From: Stutzerimonas stutzeri
GTDB taxonomy: Bacteria; Pseudomonadota; Gammaproteobacteria; Pseudomonadales; Pseudomonadaceae
Direction of reading: 5' to 3'
DNA length: 64,000 bases
NCBI RefSeq assembly: GCF_024448955.1
Contig: NZ_JAMOIH010000001.1
Location: forward strand, 1-64,000
Below the pieces are notes generated by a model. It had not been told where the DNA came from and did no database searches. It saw only the letters and a list, made by a program, of their open reading frames with translations. Shown piece by piece: positions 16,765 to 26,109 of this stretch. Both the position numbers and the translations under genes were made by a program. Numbering within the stretch: the first letter of the stretch is position 1; each line of letters opens with the position of its first letter.

Positions 16765-18024
16765 ATGAAGATTCTGTTTCTGCACAGCCTGTACGCACCC
16801 CACGTCGGTGGTGGCGCGGAAATCGTCGTGCGCCAGTTGGCTGAAGGCCTTCAGGGCCGAGGCTGCGACGTAACGGTGCTGGCCACCGGCCCGGAGGCCG
16901 GGTTGCGTGAGGAAACGCTAGGAGGCGTGCGAATCTATCGCGCCGGCCTGTACAACCTTTACTGGCACTTCACCCAGAGCCGGCCCAACCTGCTGCTGCG
17001 CCTCGGCTGGCATTACCGCGATCGCTACAACCGCCGCATGCGCCTGTACGTTCGCGAGGTGATCGCACGCGAGCAGCCGGACGTGGTGATTTGCCACAAC
17101 CTGACCGGATGGTCGATCTCCGCGTGGGACGAGATCAGCGCGGCCGGCGTGCCGATCGTTCAGGTGCTGCATGATCTCTATTTGCTGTGCCCCAAGGACA
17201 CCATGTTCAGCAAAGGCCGCAGTTGCGAGCGCCAGTGCGGTATGTGTTCGGCTTTCCGTCAGCAACACGCGGGAGCCTCGGCACAGGTCGCCGCGGTAAT
17301 CGGTGTCAGTCGCTTCATTCTGGACCGGGTGTCCGGGCACGGGTATTTCAGCCGGGCCAGCCACCACGTGGTGCATAACAGCACCACGCCGAGCGAAAGC
17401 GCACCGCGCACGCCGCGTCATAACCACAGCGGCCTGTTGCGTTTCGGCTATATCGGCACGCTGTCGGAAAACAAGGGCGTGGGGTGGTTGATCGAACAGT
17501 TCCAAGAACTGTCAATCAACGCCACCCTGGAAATCGCCGGCCGCGGCAAGCTGGACGATGAAGCACAACTGAAGGCAAAGGCCGACCCGGCCAAAGTCCG
17601 CTTCGTCGGCTATCAGAAGGCCGCCTCCTTCATGAGCAACATCGACGTGCTGGTGATGCCTTCGATATGGGCCGAGCCCTTCGGGCTGGTAGCCGTCGAA
17701 GCCTGTGCCCAGCACCTGCCCGTCATCGCAACGAACATGGGTGGCCTGCCGGAAATCATCCAGAACAATCTCAACGGGCTGCTCTGCTCACCGGCCGATC
17801 CCGACTCGCTTGGCAGAGCGATGCTCAAGCTCTATCTGGACAGCGGCCTGCGCCAGCGGTTATCGCAGCAGGCGCATGGCAGCGTTGCGCCATTTCTAGA
17901 CATGGAACGCATGCTTGATCAGTACCAATCAATCCTGCATGCCGCGCTACACGGCCGGAGAGCCCACGATGACGCCGTTTTCACTGACTACACCGCATCC
18001 CAGATCGAGCCCGCTGGCGATTGA
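16765..18024 (+). CDS. Glycosyltransferase family 4
   Basis: A GT-B retaining transferase of 419 residues. The N-terminal glycine-rich acceptor loop is LYAPHVGGGAEIVV, and the C-terminal donor site is EPFGLVAVEA, the EX7E motif, followed by TNMGGLPEII. The start at 16765 with GGGG upstream is preferred to an in-frame start at 16669 inside rfaH. It overlaps the polymerase gene by 56 bases. Confidence 0.88.
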   Translation: MKILFLHSLYAPHVGGGAEIVVRQLAEGLQGRGCDVTVLATGPEAGLREETLGGVRIYRAGLYNLYWHFTQSRPNLLLRLGWHYRDRYNRRMRLYVREVIAREQPDVVICHNLTGWSISAWDEISAAGVPIVQVLHDLYLLCPKDTMFSKGRSCERQCGMCSAFRQQHAGASAQVAAVIGVSRFILDRVSGHGYFSRASHHVVHNSTTPSESAPRTPRHNHSGLLRFGYIGTLSENKGVGWLIEQFQELSINATLEIAGRGKLDDEAQLKAKADPAKVRFVGYQKAASFMSNIDVLVMPSIWAEPFGLVAVEACAQHLPVIATNMGGLPEIIQNNLNGLLCSPADPDSLGRAMLKLYLDSGLRQRLSQQAHGSVAPFLDMERMLDQYQSILHAALHGRRAHDDAVFTDYTASQIEPAGD

Positions 18025-19303
18025 CAAGCCGACCCTGCTGACCTTGATCGCGGCCTCACTGCTGATCAGCGAAACCTTTGCCGGGGCGCTGCGCTATTAC
18101 CTCGATATCGCCGGTATCTCCGCCCTGCTCTACCTACCAAAGCTGGCTTGTTTGGCAGCAGTGGCGCTCGAGTTGCCACGCGCGCGAAGCAGGCCCGGCG
18201 TATGGCTGGTGCTATTTGCATTGGTGGTTTCAAGCTCGTTCGCGCTGCTTCACGGGGCTTCGCTGAGAAACGTCGGCTTCAGCCTGTTCATCTATATTCC
18301 GCTGCTGTTCGGGCTGTTCTGCGGCACCTATCTGGAACGCAGAACCGTCCTGTTGGGCTGGGTGATCGGGCTATGTCTGATGGCCTCTCTGCTAGGCATT
18401 GCACTGGATATGTTCACCCAGGTGCCATGGAAGGGGTACAGCTACATGATGGGCGATGTCGAGGTGACCGCGAACAAATCCTGGGCCTTTGGCAGTACCG
18501 ACCGTCTCGCCGGCTTCGCCCGCATGTCGACCAATCTGGCGGTGATGATCGCGCTGTACAGCCTGTTTCTGGCAGCGTTCCTGCGCACCCGACTGCTGCG
18601 GATGATGCTCTACCCGCTGGCATTCGGCGCGATCTTTCTCACCACCAACAAGTCCACCGCCGCGGCTTATCTGCTGACGCTGATGATGCTGTTCCTCGCC
18701 GGATATCGCATGCCCAGCGCCACGGCGTTTTTCATTGCGGTGCTGACGGGAATGGCATTGCCGATCGCTAGCCTGCTGCTGAACATTCCGCAGGCCGAGG
18801 CCTACAGCGGCAGCATGCTTGCGTCCTTCAACGACCGTCTGATCCATAGCTGGCCGAATTTCATTGAGGTGATTACCAACGAAGGTTGGGGTTGGTGGGG
18901 TGCAGGTTTCGGTGCGGTAGGCAGTAGCGCAGCGGTCTTTCCACTGGCTTGGCTGGAACTGCTGAGCATCGCTGACAACACGGCGCTGTATCTCTGGGGA
19001 ATGCTCGGTGTGTTCGGCGTGCTGCTGTATCTGCTGTTGTTCCCCTTGCTGCTGCGCCTGCACGACCGTGGCCCGCGCATTCGTGACGCCCTGCTAGGCA
19101 TCGTCTTCTGCACCTGCCTGATCGGCTGGGCGACCGATGTATTGGAAGTCACCACCTCCACCCTGTTCCTCGGTATGGCCATCGCCCACGTCCTGACGCC
19201 TCGGGACGTGCTTCATCGAGGGACGTACAGCCAGATCACCACAGCACAACCGCATGGCGGCCTTGAACCGCATGCCTCTAGACACAGGGACGAGCGACCA
19301 TGA
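17969..19303 (+). CDS. Wzy/O-antigen ligase family membrane protein
   Basis: A very hydrophobic protein of 444 residues with roughly 11-12 helices and a larger periplasmic loop around residues 300-345, the pattern of Wzy polymerases and WaaL ligases. Given the flippase and chain-length kinase nearby, polymerase is the likelier role. The ATG at 17969 has GGAG upstream; the longer frame would overlap the previous gene by over 100 bases. It overlaps the glycosidase gene by four bases. Confidence 0.8.
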   Translation: MTPFSLTTPHPRSSPLAIDKPTLLTLIAASLLISETFAGALRYYLDIAGISALLYLPKLACLAAVALELPRARSRPGVWLVLFALVVSSSFALLHGASLRNVGFSLFIYIPLLFGLFCGTYLERRTVLLGWVIGLCLMASLLGIALDMFTQVPWKGYSYMMGDVEVTANKSWAFGSTDRLAGFARMSTNLAVMIALYSLFLAAFLRTRLLRMMLYPLAFGAIFLTTNKSTAAAYLLTLMMLFLAGYRMPSATAFFIAVLTGMALPIASLLLNIPQAEAYSGSMLASFNDRLIHSWPNFIEVITNEGWGWWGAGFGAVGSSAAVFPLAWLELLSIADNTALYLWGMLGVFGVLLYLLLFPLLLRLHDRGPRIRDALLGIVFCTCLIGWATDVLEVTTSTLFLGMAIAHVLTPRDVLHRGTYSQITTAQPHGGLEPHASRHRDERP

Positions 19304-20622
19304 GTACCCGCCTCAATTTTTGCCGTCTGGCACTTGTCGCGGCCATATCCGGCCTGGCGCTGCAGTCACCGGCGCAGCAGCCGGAAGACCCGTTCATCCT
19401 CGGCGTCTGCTCGCATGACCTGCATTTACGTGACAGCCGCAGCCAAGGCAATCAACTGTTGCGCGATGCCGGTATCGAGTCGGTACGAACCGACGCGCAC
19501 TGGGCGTTTCTCGAACGTAACCGCGATCGGCTCAAGGTGGAGCCGCACTGGTACCGCTATCTCGCCGGCACCGAAGCGCAGGGGCTCGATAGCCTGTTCA
19601 TTCTTGGTTACGGCAACATCTTTCATGGCGACGGGGAAAAGCCACGCAGCGAACCGGTACGCGCCGCATTCAATCGCTACGTCGCATTCGTCGCACAGCA
19701 GTTCCGCGGCCGCGTCAAACACTACGAAGTCTGGAACGAGTGGGACGTCGAGAACCCGACCGATCCGCAATTCACGCAGGACTACGCCCGGTTGATCGCC
19801 GACGCAGCGGGCGTCATTCGCCAGCATGATCCGGACGCCAAAGTGTTGGCCGGCGCGGTGACCACCAAAGGCATCGAATCCGGTTTCGCCCTGCGCCTGA
19901 TCGAAGCCGGCGTGATGCAATCGATCGACGGCCTCTCGCTGCACCCATACGTACATTGCCGTGGCCGGGGGAAGAACACCCCCGAGGCCTGGATCGAATG
20001 GCTTGCAGACGTTGACATGGAATTGTCAGCCGCCGCCGGCCAGCCGGTGCCGCTGTATCTGACGGAGATGAGCTGGCCGGCCTATCAGGGTTCCTGTGGC
20101 ATCGACGAAAGCCTGCAGGCCGCTTATCTGGCGCGCAGCTTTCTGCTCGTCAAGACGCTGCCCAACGTGCGGGGCTACTGGTGGTACGACTTGCGAAACG
20201 ACGGCACCGACAAGCGTGAGCGGGAGCACAACTTCGGCCTGCTTCGGCAGAACTACACCCTGAAGCCCGCGTATCGGGTGCTCAAGGTGGTCAGCCCGAT
20301 CATCCAGAACTACCAGTTTCTTGGACATGTCGACGGACCCAGAAAAGACACCGTTCTGATGCGCTTCGGTAACGCTGAAGAACAGCTTCTCGTCGCCTGG
20401 AGCACCGACCAGGCACGCTCGGTCAGCATTGAATCCGCGGGCAAGGCAACCGGCGCGCTGGAGCTGATCGATACCGAGCATCCTGAAAACGGCCGAACCC
20501 AAAGCGACGCGGCATGGAATTGCCCGGCCGACGCGAACAACTGCACCGCCAATATCGAACTCGATGGATTTCCGAAAATCATCAGCCTCGGCAAGTCCGC
20601 TGCGGCTCGCTCCGGCTCCTAG
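19300..20622 (+). CDS. PslG-like GH39 glycoside hydrolase
   Basis: A 440-residue exported clan GH-A hydrolase. After a signal peptide (1-25) comes a TIM barrel, with the acid/base Glu147 in VWNEWD and the nucleophile Glu256 in LTEMSWP, 109 residues apart, nearly as in PslG of P. aeruginosa. A C-terminal beta domain follows. PslG-type enzymes cut their own exopolysaccharide in the periplasm and are needed for normal polymer release. It is embedded in the biosynthesis operon, overlapping wzy by four bases. Confidence 0.8.
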   Translation: MSTRLNFCRLALVAAISGLALQSPAQQPEDPFILGVCSHDLHLRDSRSQGNQLLRDAGIESVRTDAHWAFLERNRDRLKVEPHWYRYLAGTEAQGLDSLFILGYGNIFHGDGEKPRSEPVRAAFNRYVAFVAQQFRGRVKHYEVWNEWDVENPTDPQFTQDYARLIADAAGVIRQHDPDAKVLAGAVTTKGIESGFALRLIEAGVMQSIDGLSLHPYVHCRGRGKNTPEAWIEWLADVDMELSAAAGQPVPLYLTEMSWPAYQGSCGIDESLQAAYLARSFLLVKTLPNVRGYWWYDLRNDGTDKREREHNFGLLRQNYTLKPAYRVLKVVSPIIQNYQFLGHVDGPRKDTVLMRFGNAEEQLLVAWSTDQARSVSIESAGKATGALELIDTEHPENGRTQSDAAWNCPADANNCTANIELDGFPKIISLGKSAAARSGS

Positions 20623-20669
20623 CAGAAGCTCTCGACTCGTGAACAGTTTTTTGAAAAGGGGAATTTCAG

Positions 20670-21785
20670 ATGATTGTGATCAATGCCCGCTTTCTGACCC
20701 AGGAAATGCGGGGTGTACAGCGCTTCGCGGAACAGATCAGCCTGCAGCTCGGATGCCTGCGCGATGACCTGGTCTTCGTTGCGCCAAACGACATACGCCT
20801 ACACGACAGTGCCGAACAGCTGCAGGTACGCCGCATCGGGCGCCACCGAGGCCATCTCTGGGAACAACTGGACCTCCCGCTGTGGCTCGCACGCAATGGC
20901 AGCCCACCGCTGGTCTCGCTCTGCAATACCGCCCCGCTCGCCTATGGCAACCAGATCGCGACCCATCATGACATTACCTATGTCAGGCATCCGGAAAGCT
21001 ATTCGAGAGCGTTCCGGGCCATCTATCGCAATCTGACACCGCTGTTACTCAAACGAATCAAGGCGCTGATTACCGTGAGCGAATTTTCCCGGGAAGAGAT
21101 AGCTCGCTTCTATGGCTATCCGGCACGCCACATTTGCGTGGTGCCCAACGCCGTGGACGCGCGCTTTCAACCCTTCTGCGCCGAGCAATGTCCGCGTGGC
21201 TCGGCGCCTTATCTGCTGGCGGTGTCATCGCCCAGCGCGCACAAGAATTTCGCCAGGATGGTCGCGGCATTTCTGAAACTAGAAGGGTTCGATGAAGTCG
21301 AGCTGCGCATCATTGGCGACTCGAACCGAATCTTCTCCGGCAGCGTCCATGACGTGGCCGGCAGCCGACGCATCCGCATGCTTGGCAGGCTCACCGATCA
21401 GGAGCTGGTGGAGGCCTACCAGGGCGCAACGGCCTTCGTGTTTCCGTCGATTTACGAAGGCTTTGGCATCCCCCCGCTCGAGGCGCAGGCCTGCGGCTGC
21501 CCCGTCATCGCGGCACGTGCCGCCTCCATTCCAGAAGTCCTGGGCGACAGCGCGCTGTACTTCGACCCGTTGAAGGTCCAGGACATCGCAGATTGCATGC
21601 AGCGGGTCCTGCGCGACGAGGCCTTACGCCAGGATCTGCGGCGGCGTGGCAAAGCGAACGTAGCGCGGTACTGCTGGAATGCGTCCGCCCGGCAGGTATC
21701 CCGGCTGATCGACCAGGCGTTCACCGGGGTGAGTGATGGTAGGAAAGCAGACCTACAGCTCCCGCTCAGCCAGCCCAAGCACTAA
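20670..21785 (+). CDS. Glycosyltransferase family 4 (mannosyltransferase-like)
   Basis: 371 residues with a GT-B fold. The start IVINARFLTQEMRGVQRFAE is typical of WbpY/WbpZ-like mannosyl- or rhamnosyltransferases. The donor site reads PSIYEGFGIPPLEAQACGCPV, which contains the EX7E pattern. AAAGGGG precedes the start at a somewhat long distance. Sugar specificity cannot be read from the sequence. Confidence 0.88.
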   Translation: MIVINARFLTQEMRGVQRFAEQISLQLGCLRDDLVFVAPNDIRLHDSAEQLQVRRIGRHRGHLWEQLDLPLWLARNGSPPLVSLCNTAPLAYGNQIATHHDITYVRHPESYSRAFRAIYRNLTPLLLKRIKALITVSEFSREEIARFYGYPARHICVVPNAVDARFQPFCAEQCPRGSAPYLLAVSSPSAHKNFARMVAAFLKLEGFDEVELRIIGDSNRIFSGSVHDVAGSRRIRMLGRLTDQELVEAYQGATAFVFPSIYEGFGIPPLEAQACGCPVIAARAASIPEVLGDSALYFDPLKVQDIADCMQRVLRDEALRQDLRRRGKANVARYCWNASARQVSRLIDQAFTGVSDGRKADLQLPLSQPKH

Positions 21786-21926
21786 CCGAGCGAACGCCGA
21801 CAGAAGCCCGGCCATGCCGAGTGCGTCCACAACCACCTGCCGCATCGCCGCGGCACTCCCAAACTTCAGTCGCCGACCGATCGCCGATTGATCCCGCTGC
21901 CACTCTTTATCCATGAAGGCTAACGT

Positions 21927-23144
21927 ATGAAAATCGCCATTGTTCATGACTGGCTGGTGACCTACGCAGGCGCCGAACGGGTGCTTGCCGGGCTGCTTGA
22001 GACCTGGCCGGAAGCAGACCTGTTTGCCGTCATCGACTTCCTCTCCGACGAAGATCGGGCCAGTCTCGGCGGCAAACGCGCCACAACCACTTTCATCCAA
22101 CAACTGCCCAAGGCGAAGACGCACTACCAGAAGTATCTGCCCCTGATGCCCCTGGCTATCGAGCAGCTCGACATGTCGCCCTATGACCTGGTGATATCCA
22201 GCAGCCATGCCGTGGCAAAGGGCGTACTCACCGGGCCGAACCAACTGCACATCAGCTACGTGCACTCGCCGATCCGCTACGCCTGGGACCTTCAGCACCA
22301 GTATCTCCACGAGGCCAGTCTGGACCACGGTCTCAAGGCCAAACTGGCGCGCATGCTGCTGCACTACATGCGCATGTGGGACCAGCGCACCGCGAGCGGC
22401 GTGGACGAGTTCATCGCCAACTCTCACTTCATCGGCCGGCGCATCAACAAGAGCTATCGCCGTGAGTCGACCGTGATATATCCGCCCGTCGACACCCGCC
22501 AGTTCACGTTACATGCCGATAAAGAGGATTTTTATCTCACGGCATCTCGGATGGTGCCCTACAAACGCATTCCGATGATCGTCGAAGCCTTTTCGCGCAT
22601 GCCAGACAAGAAGCTGATCGTGATTGGCGCCGGGCCCGAAATGGAAAAGGCAAAGGAGCTCGCAACACCGAACGTGACGCTGATGGGCTATCAGAATTTC
22701 GCCGTGCTGCTGCATCACATGCAACGCGCCCGCGCCTTCGTGTTCGCTGCGGAGGAAGATTTCGGCATCGCGCCCATCGAGGCTCAAGCCTGTGGCACAC
22801 CCGTCATCGCCTATGGGAAAGGTGGCGTGCTCGAAACCGTGCGGGGGATCGATCACCCCGAGCCGACAGGGATCTTCTACGCCGAGCAGACGCCTGAATC
22901 CCTGATTGCAGCGGTCGCGGAGTTCGAATCGGAAGCGCATCACATATTGCCCGACACTTGCCGTGCAAGCGCGGAGCGTTTTTCAACCGAACGATTCAGG
23001 CAAGAGATTAAGACCTTCGTCGATACTAGGGTTCGCGAGGTTTCCTTGCTTCAGGGACAGGATGCGCTATTGCCCCGACCGACCGTTGCACCGGTGAGCG
23101 TCGCACCGGTTTACCCAACGGCGGTTCCAATGAAGCCCGCCTGA
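21927..23144 (+). CDS. Glycosyltransferase family 4 (WbaZ-like)
   Basis: 405 residues. The start KIAIVHDWLVTYAGAERVL and the block YVHSPIRYAWDL match the WbaZ branch of GT4 enzymes. The donor motif EEDFGIAPIEAQACGTPV is intact. The last 25 residues are Pro/Val-rich and probably disordered. A 141-base gap without a gene separates it from the previous transferase. Confidence 0.88.
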   Translation: MKIAIVHDWLVTYAGAERVLAGLLETWPEADLFAVIDFLSDEDRASLGGKRATTTFIQQLPKAKTHYQKYLPLMPLAIEQLDMSPYDLVISSSHAVAKGVLTGPNQLHISYVHSPIRYAWDLQHQYLHEASLDHGLKAKLARMLLHYMRMWDQRTASGVDEFIANSHFIGRRINKSYRRESTVIYPPVDTRQFTLHADKEDFYLTASRMVPYKRIPMIVEAFSRMPDKKLIVIGAGPEMEKAKELATPNVTLMGYQNFAVLLHHMQRARAFVFAAEEDFGIAPIEAQACGTPVIAYGKGGVLETVRGIDHPEPTGIFYAEQTPESLIAAVAEFESEAHHILPDTCRASAERFSTERFRQEIKTFVDTRVREVSLLQGQDALLPRPTVAPVSVAPVYPTAVPMKPA

Positions 23145-23177
23145 TAAGGACCCCATTTCAATTGCGAGGTTTCAAGG

Positions 23178-23516
23178 ATGAACACAGCAACCGCAACTCA
23201 ACGAGTCCAGACCACCTGCGTATTAGGCCTCGCCCTGCTGATCAGCGGGACGACAGGCGCCGTCCATATCGCCCAGCACACCGACGGTGAACTGTATCGA
23301 CAAGGGCACGAAAGCTTCGCACGGGACGTGCCCAGCTGTGCCAACAACTCGGTGGGCCGGGCGATTATCTTCGATCATGGGGCTCGCCGGATCGCACCAT
23401 CGTGCGGTGCCACCAATGGGTCCGTGACGGTCACGCCCCCGCCAGTACGCCTGGCGAGACCGCTCTCCGATAGCCAGTACATCCGCTCTGGCGACAGCAT
23501 CCGCTACTCGTTTTAA
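23178..23516 (+). CDS. Small exported protein of unknown function
   Basis: 112 residues with a predicted signal peptide (hydrophobic stretch VLGLALLISGTTGAVHIA) and two Cys in the mature part. No family is recognised. GAGG lies upstream and the gene fits the polarity and spacing of the operon. Confidence 0.55.
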   Translation: MNTATATQRVQTTCVLGLALLISGTTGAVHIAQHTDGELYRQGHESFARDVPSCANNSVGRAIIFDHGARRIAPSCGATNGSVTVTPPPVRLARPLSDSQYIRSGDSIRYSF

Positions 23517-23539
23517 CCCTGCGACCTTTTGGAGGTGCC

Positions 23540-23764
23540 ATGGACAGTGCAGACCAAAATAGGCAATCGCTGGTTTACGCCGACGGTTATTCCTATACCG
23601 AAATATTCCAGGCGCCCGAGCTGCCAGGAATGCCCAGTGGAAGCCGATTGATCAGCGTCTTCCATGCATTCTTTATCGCAGACCGGGACACCGACATTAT
23701 CGGTGCCGATCTGGCCACAGTACCGCCCGATACCGAGATGACCGAAACCGCCAGCGACCTCTGA
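23540..23764 (+). CDS. Small acidic protein of unknown function
   Basis: 74 residues, acidic, with no signal peptide. It has a strong ribosome site GGAGGT nine bases before the ATG, and its start lies 24 bases after the previous gene. No family is recognised. Confidence 0.5.
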   Translation: MDSADQNRQSLVYADGYSYTEIFQAPELPGMPSGSRLISVFHAFFIADRDTDIIGADLATVPPDTEMTETASDL

Positions 23765-23866
23765 AACTCCGGTCCACAGACTTTCACTGCAGCGCTTCAA
23801 GCGCCTCACCGACGGCGTTGCGCCGTTGACGCGACAGTCGTTCCGCGATTCATGCCGAGACACCCC

Positions 23867-24865
23867 ATGACTCTCAAAACCACAGTGGTGACCGTGACCT
23901 ATGGCGATCGGCTGGCTTACCTGCAACAGCTGATCGAGCGCGCGCTGGCATTCGTCGAAATCAACGAAGTGATCGTCGTGAGCAATGCCGCGCTCGCACC
24001 GCTGGAACAACTGCCAGAGCGCTGGCCTGGAAAGGTCCGACTGATCCCGCTGCCGCACAATACGGGCTCGGCGAATGGCTATGCGGTAGCGCTCGAAGCT
24101 GCTCTGGCAGGCGGGGCTGATTACATCTGGATGATGGATGATGACAACGCTCCGACCACCGCAGCGGTGACGATCCTGCATCGCGAACTGGCGCGCCTGG
24201 GTGGCCTGCTAGGCCCGGAACGAGTCGCGGTGCTGGGCTATCGCGCAACGCAGCAGGCGGACGTTGCCCAAGGCGTACCGCCGCGCTACATCCTTCAGCC
24301 GCGCTCCAGCTATTTCGGTTTTCACATCGCGCAGCTTCCCTACAAGCTGTGGCGCCGCCTGCCATGGGCCAAGCGGCCCGGCAAACGGCCAGCGAGCATC
24401 AGCCTGCCATTCGCCCCCTACGGCGGTATGCTGGCGCATCGCAGCCTGTACCAACGCATCGGTTTGCCGCTGAAGGAACTGGTGCTTTATGTCGACGACA
24501 CCGAATACACGCGACGCATCACAGCTGGCGGCGGTCGTCTGTTCCTCTTTACCGATGCCGTGATCGACGAGCTCGAAGAGTCCTGGAACATCAAGGCGCG
24601 CACCCGCAACATCTACGAAACCTTCCTGCTCGGCGACTCGGATTTCCGCGCCTACTACGCCGCGCGCAATCAAGCCTGGTTCGACAAGAACGTCTGGGCC
24701 GCTTCTCCCCGGCTGCATCGCCTCAATCGTGCGATCTTTCTCACCCTGCTACGTTTGATCGCCCGGCTGCGTAATACCCGTAAGCGCCTGAAGCTTATCG
24801 AGCAAGCCATCCATGACGGCGAAAACGGTGCCCTGGGTATGAGCAAGATCTTTCCATTGCGTTGA
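23867..24865 (+). CDS. Glycosyltransferase family 2 (GlfT2/rhamnosyltransferase-like)
   Basis: 332 residues with a GT-A fold. TVVTVTYGDR opens the fold, HNTGSANGYAVALEAAL is the nucleotide-sugar segment and MMDDDNAPT carries the metal-binding Asp triad. This layout is seen in galactofuranosyl- and rhamnosyltransferases. The ATG at 23867 is slightly better placed than the one at 23852; both are weak. Its stop overlaps the region upstream of the acyltransferase. Confidence 0.82.
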   Translation: MTLKTTVVTVTYGDRLAYLQQLIERALAFVEINEVIVVSNAALAPLEQLPERWPGKVRLIPLPHNTGSANGYAVALEAALAGGADYIWMMDDDNAPTTAAVTILHRELARLGGLLGPERVAVLGYRATQQADVAQGVPPRYILQPRSSYFGFHIAQLPYKLWRRLPWAKRPGKRPASISLPFAPYGGMLAHRSLYQRIGLPLKELVLYVDDTEYTRRITAGGGRLFLFTDAVIDELEESWNIKARTRNIYETFLLGDSDFRAYYAARNQAWFDKNVWAASPRLHRLNRAIFLTLLRLIARLRNTRKRLKLIEQAIHDGENGALGMSKIFPLR

Positions 24866-24912
24866 CCAATCGCCGGCGGCTCCCCGCTGCCCAGCTCATC
24901 GAGGGATGGTTC

Positions 24913-25983
24913 ATGGACGTCACATCAGTACAACGTGACGCAAACAACTTCGACTTCCTGCGATTCTTCGCCGCTTCGGCAGTTGTCATCGGCCATTGCT
25001 ATTGGCTGTCGGGAGCCGGCGATATCGAACCGGTACGGCTGTTCACCGGATCGATGGATACCGCCGACATTGCCGTGAACCTGTTCTTCGTAATGAGCGG
25101 CTTTTTGATCGCCGCCTCATGGATGAACAGTCGCAGCGTTCTGGACTTCGCCGCCAAACGCACCCTGCGAATTTTTCCGGCGTTGTGCGTATCGGTCTTA
25201 CTCACTGCGTTCGTCGTCGGGCCACTAGCGACCGGGCTATCGCTGAAGGCATACCTTCTCAATAGCCAGACCCTGGGCTACCTCGGCAACATGGCCCTGA
25301 TCACGCAATTTCATCTGCCGGCCGTCTTCACCGACAACCCCTTTCCCGGCACCGTCAATGGATCGGTCTGGACGTTGCCCTACGAAGTGCTGATGTACGC
25401 CTCATTGCTGGCGATGGGGCTGCTCAAGTTATTCGGGCGAATCGCCGTGCTGACCGTGCCGGCGATGTTGATGTTGATCCATTTCCAGTTGGCACCTGGC
25501 CTGGGGCTGGACAGCGACATTCTGCGTAAGTCCACCCGGCTGGGGATGTTCTTCTTCCTCGGTTCGGCGCTGTACCTATATCGCAGAAATCTGCCCTGGA
25601 ACTGGAAGGTCGCCCTGAGCCTGCTCGCGCTTTCGCTGCTCAGTGCCAAAACTGAGCTATGGCTGTACATCCACGTTCTGACATTGCCTTACTTGACCAT
25701 CTATCTGGCACACCTGCGGATTCCACGATTGTCCGGATTCGGCAGGTATGGCGATTTCTCCTACGGCATCTACATTTTCAGCTTCCCGATCCAGCAGTTG
25801 CTGATGCACTGGTTCAGCCCGCAGTTGCCGCTGGGCGCATTCATGGTGATCAGCCTCTTTGCAAGCATTGCCATCGCAGCGTTGTCCTGGCATTGGATCG
25901 AGTCCCCGGCATTACGGCTGAAACGCTATCTGCCTGGGGCTCGCGAGCGTGCCGCCCGTATAGACCTCAGCCCTGCCCCCTGA
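24913..25983 (+). CDS. Membrane acyltransferase, family 3 (OafA/YrhL type)
   Basis: 356 residues and about ten membrane helices. The family motif NNFDFLRFFAASAVVIGH, with the catalytic-type His, lies near the N-terminus, and FFVMSGFLIAAS and KRTLRIFPAL follow. Such enzymes O-acetylate or O-acylate polysaccharide units. The ATG at 24913 with GAGGGA upstream is preferred to a TTG at 24862. It is the last structural gene of the cluster. Confidence 0.85.
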   Translation: MDVTSVQRDANNFDFLRFFAASAVVIGHCYWLSGAGDIEPVRLFTGSMDTADIAVNLFFVMSGFLIAASWMNSRSVLDFAAKRTLRIFPALCVSVLLTAFVVGPLATGLSLKAYLLNSQTLGYLGNMALITQFHLPAVFTDNPFPGTVNGSVWTLPYEVLMYASLLAMGLLKLFGRIAVLTVPAMLMLIHFQLAPGLGLDSDILRKSTRLGMFFFLGSALYLYRRNLPWNWKVALSLLALSLLSAKTELWLYIHVLTLPYLTIYLAHLRIPRLSGFGRYGDFSYGIYIFSFPIQQLLMHWFSPQLPLGAFMVISLFASIAIAALSWHWIESPALRLKRYLPGARERAARIDLSPAP

Positions 25984-26109
25984 TTTCTACCTACCCGATA
26001 GAACCGTCCGTTCGATTTGCCGCAGAAAATTGCGACGGGCCTGGAGGCCCATAGCTAAACCCCCTACCATGCATCGCGATTCCCTTCTGCTTATCGACAA
26101 TCAGATTTC

